Assembly: GCA_947476855.1 (NCBI GenBank)
Contig: CANJSR010000228.1
Location: 1 to 7,777 of the forward strand
Length of the DNA: 7,777 bases
From: Acetobacteraceae bacterium
Lineage (GTDB): Bacteria > Pseudomonadota > Alphaproteobacteria > Acetobacterales > Acetobacteraceae
Direction of reading: 5' to 3'
Position 1 is the stretch's first letter, and each line of letters opens with the position of its first letter. Below the pieces are notes generated by a model. That model had not been told where the DNA came from. It did not search any database and saw nothing but the letters and a program-made list of their open reading frames with translations. The position numbers and the translations under genes were made by a program. Positions 5,137 through 7,777 of this stretch are shown piece after piece.

Positions 5137-6685
5137 CGCGCCTTATCTCGTTTGCCAGATCGATCTCCCAGGTCAGATAGGCATTCATGGCCTCCTCCAC
5201 ACCTGAATTTCGATCGTACGGGCGCAGATAAAAGTCGATGCAATCCTCATCGGCCGGCACCGCGCGGTCCTTCGCCAGCGGACGGCCAGCGGCAGTCCAG
5301 GCGGCGGTCCCACCGTCCAGCACACGGACGTCGGCACCGGTGAGGCCCTTCACCTCCGCGACCGCCAGCCGCGCAAGCTGACCGTCGGGAGAGGTCACGA
5401 CGACGGCGGAAGCCCCCGCCAGCTTCGCCTTCAGCGAGGCCAACCGCGTCCGCACGCCCCAGACCGCACCCGGAACATGACCGGCCCGGAACTCGATGCT
5501 GCGGCTGAGGTCGACGACCACCGCGCCACCCTTGTCGAGCAGCCCCGCCAGGCCGGCCACATCGATCGTGGCAACCGAGGCGCCCAGTTCCGGCACGGCG
5601 ATGCCGCCCGAACCGGCGCCGATCGCGCCGAGGCCGCCCTCGACGACGAAGACATCCTTGTGCCCCATCAGCCGGAGCCAAGCCGCCGACATGCGGGCGC
5701 GGGCGCCGGTATCGTCCACCAGCACGATGCGGGCGCCGAGGACTCCCACCCACGTATCGGTCGCCTGCACCAACTGCCCGCCGGGCGCGTTGATGCTGCC
5801 GGCACGGTGGCCGGCCTTGAACTCATCCGGGTCGCGGACGTCCAGGACATACAGCGTGCGGGATTTGTCCTTCTCGAACGCGTGGAAATCGGCGGGGCTG
5901 ATCACGCGGACACCGCTCTCGGCCGCGAACTTCTTCGCCCGTTCGAGCGCCGTGGCCAGAGTCTTCGGCGTGCCGGCGGGGAAGCGCGCGGTTTTGCCGT
6001 TGTCGCAGGTCAGGCCCGCGAGCTCCCAGCCCATCGTCCCGTTCCGCAGCGCCACGACCTTGTTCGGGATGCCGGCCCGCCGCAGGCTTTCCGCGCCCAT
6101 GATACTGCGGGTGCGGCCGGCGCAGTTCACCACGACCAGCGTATCGGGGTTCGGCACCATGTCGCCGATGCGGTAGGCGAGTTCGCCGCCCGGGACGCTG
6201 ACCCCGGTCGGGATCGACATGCGGTTGAATTCCTCCAGCGTGCGGCTGTCGAGCACGACCATGTCCCGGCCCGAGTCGATCCAGGCCTTCAGGTCCGGCG
6301 CGTCCACGCTCTCGGTCCCGTAATGGTGCTCGACCCATTCGCCGAACGCCTTGGACGGGACGTTCATGCCGCTGAAGATCACATAGCCGGCGTCGGCCCA
6401 GGCCTTGGTGCCGCCATCCAGGACCGAGACATTGGTGAAGCCCGCCCCCTCCAGCCAGGTGGCCAGTTGTTCGGCCAGGCCGCGACCATCATCGACGCAG
6501 CAGATGCGGACCGACGGGCGCGGCAGCAGGGCCCGCGCCCGCATCTCCCGCTTCGACAATCCGCAGGGCACGGCCCAGAACAGATGGGAGGCGCCGAACT
6601 CCCCATCTTCCCGCGCGTCGAGGACGGCGACTTCCTGGTCGTCCAGCAGCCAGCCATGCAGGGTTTGGGCGTCGATACGGTTCAT
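5090..6685 (-). CDS. Four-domain rhodanese (sulfurtransferase) protein with one canonical active site
   Basis: A 531-residue cytosolic protein built of four tandem rhodanese modules, each recognisable by a VLDxR-type strand and a closing GG or NG...W turn: module 1 about residues 1-102 (VLDARE 21-26, VLDGGTKAW 88-96), module 2 about 110-225 (VLDSRT 144-149, LRNGTMGW 213-220), module 3 about 258-352 (VLDVRDPDEF 280-289, VVEGG 347-351), module 4 about 370-470 (VVDLSRSIEF 390-399, VLDGGTAAW 455-463). Only module 2 has a standard persulfide loop, CAGRTR with Cys188. The matching places in modules 1, 3 and 4 read CVDDGR, VDDTGAR and SPDGQLAR. A conserved-looking C-terminal tail (DFYLRPYDRNSGVEEAMNAY) follows. 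The frame is open far upstream, but the ATG at 6685 has GAGGAA about 8 bases before it. It probably transfers sulfane sulfur or detoxifies reactive sulfur. It overlaps comF by 47 bases, suggesting an operon. Confidence 0.93.
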   Translation of the reverse strand: MNRIDAQTLHGWLLDDQEVAVLDAREDGEFGASHLFWAVPCGLSKREMRARALLPRPSVRICCVDDGRGLAEQLATWLEGAGFTNVSVLDGGTKAWADAGYVIFSGMNVPSKAFGEWVEHHYGTESVDAPDLKAWIDSGRDMVVLDSRTLEEFNRMSIPTGVSVPGGELAYRIGDMVPNPDTLVVVNCAGRTRSIMGAESLRRAGIPNKVVALRNGTMGWELAGLTCDNGKTARFPAGTPKTLATALERAKKFAAESGVRVISPADFHAFEKDKSRTLYVLDVRDPDEFKAGHRAGSINAPGGQLVQATDTWVGVLGARIVLVDDTGARARMSAAWLRLMGHKDVFVVEGGLGAIGAGSGGIAVPELGASVATIDVAGLAGLLDKGGAVVVDLSRSIEFRAGHVPGAVWGVRTRLASLKAKLAGASAVVVTSPDGQLARLAVAEVKGLTGADVRVLDGGTAAWTAAGRPLAKDRAVPADEDCIDFYLRPYDRNSGVEEAMNAYLTWEIDLANEIRRDATISFGNGQAHAGH

Positions 6686-6693
6686 GCGGGCGT

Positions 6694-6699
6694 TTCCTC
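6694..6699 (-). promoter_or_regulatory. Ribosome binding site of the rhodanese gene
   Basis: GAGGAA on the minus strand, 8 bases before the ATG at 6685. It decides the start within a frame that stays open through most of the divergent methyltransferase gene. Confidence 0.75.
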
Positions 6700-6731
6700 G
6701 GTCGGTGGTTCCGGAAAACCCTAGGCCGAGG
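6696..6731. repeat. Nested symmetric dyad in the divergent rhodanese-methyltransferase intergenic region
   Basis: CCTCGG (6696-6701) mirrors CCGAGG (6726-6731), and inside it GGTT (6707-6710) mirrors AACC (6717-6720), both around the same centre at 6713/6714. An offset 8-base palindrome TTCCGGAA lies at 6709-6716. The outer left arm overlaps the rhodanese ribosome site. It could be an operator for one or both divergent genes, or chance in GC-rich DNA. Confidence 0.3.
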
Positions 6732-6766
6732 GTCGCGGGCTTGGCAACGCGGTCCGGCGCAGGCAC

Positions 6767-7567
6767 ATGCTGGGCATGGACCAGATGCTTGTCTTCGACC
6801 GCGCCGCGGTCCGCCTTCATCGCGACCGCGCCGCCGCCACCGTCGGGGACGTCGCGGATATCCTGCGCGATGCCGCCGAACGGCTGCTGGACCGGCTGGA
6901 CGACACGACGCGCGTCTTCACCCGCGCGCTCGACATCGGCGGGCGGGGCGTGGTCGCGCCGATCCTGCGGGCACGGGGGATCGAGACGGTCAGTTGCGAC
7001 CTCTCCCCCGCCATGGCCGCCTTGAACGGCGGACCGGCGGTCGCGGCGGATGAGGAATTCCTGCCCTTCGCCCCCGCTAGCTTCGACCTGATCGTCGCCA
7101 GTCTGTCGCTGCACTGGATCAACGACCTGCCCGGCGCGCTGATCCAGTTGCGCCAGACGCTGAAACCCGATGGCCTGTTCCTGGCGAGCCTGCCGGCCCT
7201 CGGCACCCTGGCCGAACTGCGGACCGCGCTGACCGAGGCGGAGACGGAACTGACCGGGGGTCTGTCCCCACGGGTCTCCCCCTTCCCGGAACTGCGGGAC
7301 TGCGCGCATCTGCTGCAACGGGCGGGGTTCGTCCTGCCGGTGGCGGATCAGGAGGATATCAGGCTGCTCTACGCCGATCCCTTCGCTTTGGTGCGGGACC
7401 TGCGGGCGGCGGGAGAGACCAACGCGGTCCGGCTGCGCGACCGGCGCATTCCGCCCCGCGCCCTGGTCCCCTTGGCGCTGTCGGCCATGCCGGAGGAGGA
7501 TGACCGCTTCCTCGCCACGCTCCGCATGGCGGTGATGACGGGATGGGGTCCGGCGGGCGACCGCTGA
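6767..7567 (+). CDS. NDUFAF5/BioC-like SAM-dependent methyltransferase-fold protein
   Basis: A 266-residue class I SAM-dependent methyltransferase-fold protein. The N-terminal VFDRAAVRLHRDRAA (9-23) is typical of the alphaproteobacterial group related to mitochondrial NDUFAF5 and to BioC. Motif I is degenerate, ALDIGGRGV (54-62), in place of the usual LDxGCGxG. It is followed by SCDLSPAMA (76-84), the acidic-loop segment FDLIVASLSLHWINDLPGAL (106-125) and LKPDGLFLASLP. Human NDUFAF5 hydroxylates an arginine of complex I subunit NDUFS7 rather than methylating; the bacterial relatives may do the same to NuoB, which is inference. The ATG at 6767 is chosen, with AGG 4 bases upstream; in-frame ATGs at 6776 and 6785 are equally possible. 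The gene is divergent from the rhodanese-comF-sulfotransferase set, a variant of the methyltransferase/comF neighbourhood common in alphaproteobacteria. Its stop codon lies inside a strong hairpin. Confidence 0.85.
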   Translation: MLGMDQMLVFDRAAVRLHRDRAAATVGDVADILRDAAERLLDRLDDTTRVFTRALDIGGRGVVAPILRARGIETVSCDLSPAMAALNGGPAVAADEEFLPFAPASFDLIVASLSLHWINDLPGALIQLRQTLKPDGLFLASLPALGTLAELRTALTEAETELTGGLSPRVSPFPELRDCAHLLQRAGFVLPVADQEDIRLLYADPFALVRDLRAAGETNAVRLRDRRIPPRALVPLALSAMPEEDDRFLATLRMAVMTGWGPAGDR

Positions 7568-7582
7568 GCGGCCGCCCGCCGG
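7550..7582. terminator. Strong GC hairpin around the methyltransferase stop codon, possible bidirectional terminator
   Basis: CCGGCGGGCG (7550-7559) pairs perfectly with CGCCCGCCGG (7573-7582). After one A-C mismatch the stem continues CCGC (7561-7564) with GCGG (7568-7571), leaving a 3-base loop that is exactly the TGA stop of the methyltransferase gene. The hairpin sits between two convergent genes, 7 bases after the stop of the minus-strand gene. There is no proper T-run on either side, so classic intrinsic termination is doubtful. Confidence 0.5.
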
Positions 7583-7588
7583 CGAAGG

Positions 7589-7777
7589 CTATTTCATCCC
7601 GGTGATCGAGGCGCTGAGGGCCCGCGGGTCACGCACCGGCCAACGGTCGGCGTCGACCTGGATCAGGAACTCCGACACCAGCCGGTTGAACTGGTCCGGG
7701 TCCTCGATGTTGATCGTGTGCCCGCAGTTCGGCATCACCGACAGGGCCGAGGTCGGGATCGTCTGCTTCATCAGCAA
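7589..7777 (-). CDS. Alpha/beta hydrolase, C-terminal part
   Basis: The frame is open to the window edge, so the N-terminal part and catalytic nucleophile lie outside; 62 residues plus a TAG stop are present. The segment SALSVMPNCGHTINIEDPDQFNRLVSEFL is the standard end of alpha/beta-hydrolase fold enzymes. It holds a strand, then the catalytic His within CGH (residue 20 of the visible part), then a glutamate-containing turn and the last helix that often reads PxxFxxxVxxFL. The final about 20 residues (VDADRWPVRDPRALSASITG) are an extra tail. Members include haloalkane dehalogenases, esterases, epoxide hydrolases and MhpC-like C-C hydrolases, and the reaction cannot be told from this end. The gene converges on the methyltransferase gene with a 21-base gap occupied by half of a strong hairpin. 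Confidence 0.82.
   Translation of the reverse strand: MLMKQTIPTSALSVMPNCGHTINIEDPDQFNRLVSEFLIQVDADRWPVRDPRALSASITGMK

Noticed and set aside
5477..6724. Plus-strand 415-codon open frame opposite the rhodanese gene.
   Set aside because: Its composition (Arg, Ala, His, Asp-rich with no motif) is that of a GC-rich antisense shadow of a strong coding gene.
6686..7318. Upstream extension of the rhodanese reading frame by 211 codons.
   Set aside because: It is antisense to the methyltransferase gene, Gln/Arg/Gly-rich and without domain features; the ATG at 6685 has a good ribosome site and starts the first rhodanese module.

Overview
The window is GC-rich, densely packed bacterial DNA. Codon use, the style of the QueC and ComF proteins, and a comF locus beside an NDUFAF5/BioC-like methyltransferase all suggest an alphaproteobacterium, probably Rhodospirillales/Acetobacterales. 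This taxonomic guess is an inference; there is no rRNA or tRNA in the window. I count ten protein genes (two cut by the window ends), no gene-free stretch longer than about 115 bases, and no insertion sequence, CRISPR array or RNA gene.

Region 1 (1-1467, plus strand): the C-terminal end of a nitronate monooxygenase-like flavoprotein with a Cys cluster, then queC (7-cyano-7-deazaguanine synthase), then a small secreted Rap1a/Tai-type protein. The gaps are 10 and 20 bases, so this may be one transcript. It meets region 2 tail to tail with no base between the two stop codons.

Region 2 (1468-3286): a divergent pair of small-molecule enzyme genes. On the minus strand lie a metal-dependent cyclase/kynurenine-formamidase-family hydrolase and, 10 bases downstream, a CopZ-like heavy-metal-binding protein. 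On the plus strand lies an Asp/Glu racemase/maleate isomerase-superfamily protein that lacks both usual catalytic cysteines. The shared upstream region and the families suggest an acid or cyclic-metabolite pathway, but the substrate cannot be read from the sequence.

Region 3 (3234-6685, minus strand): a probable operon, in transcription order a four-domain rhodanese protein (only one domain keeps a catalytic Cys), comF, and a sulfotransferase with an added C-terminal beta-rich module. Its last gene overlaps the racemase gene tail to tail by 53 bases.

Region 4 (6686-7777): a short divergent intergenic region with a symmetric dyad, an NDUFAF5/BioC-like methyltransferase on the plus strand, a strong hairpin with the methyltransferase stop codon in its loop, and the C-terminal end of an alpha/beta hydrolase on the minus strand.

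No defence island or obvious new multi-gene system is visible. The best leads are the cysteine-less racemase-fold enzyme beside the cyclase/metallochaperone pair, the Cys-cluster flavoprotein, and the degenerate tetra-rhodanese upstream of comF.
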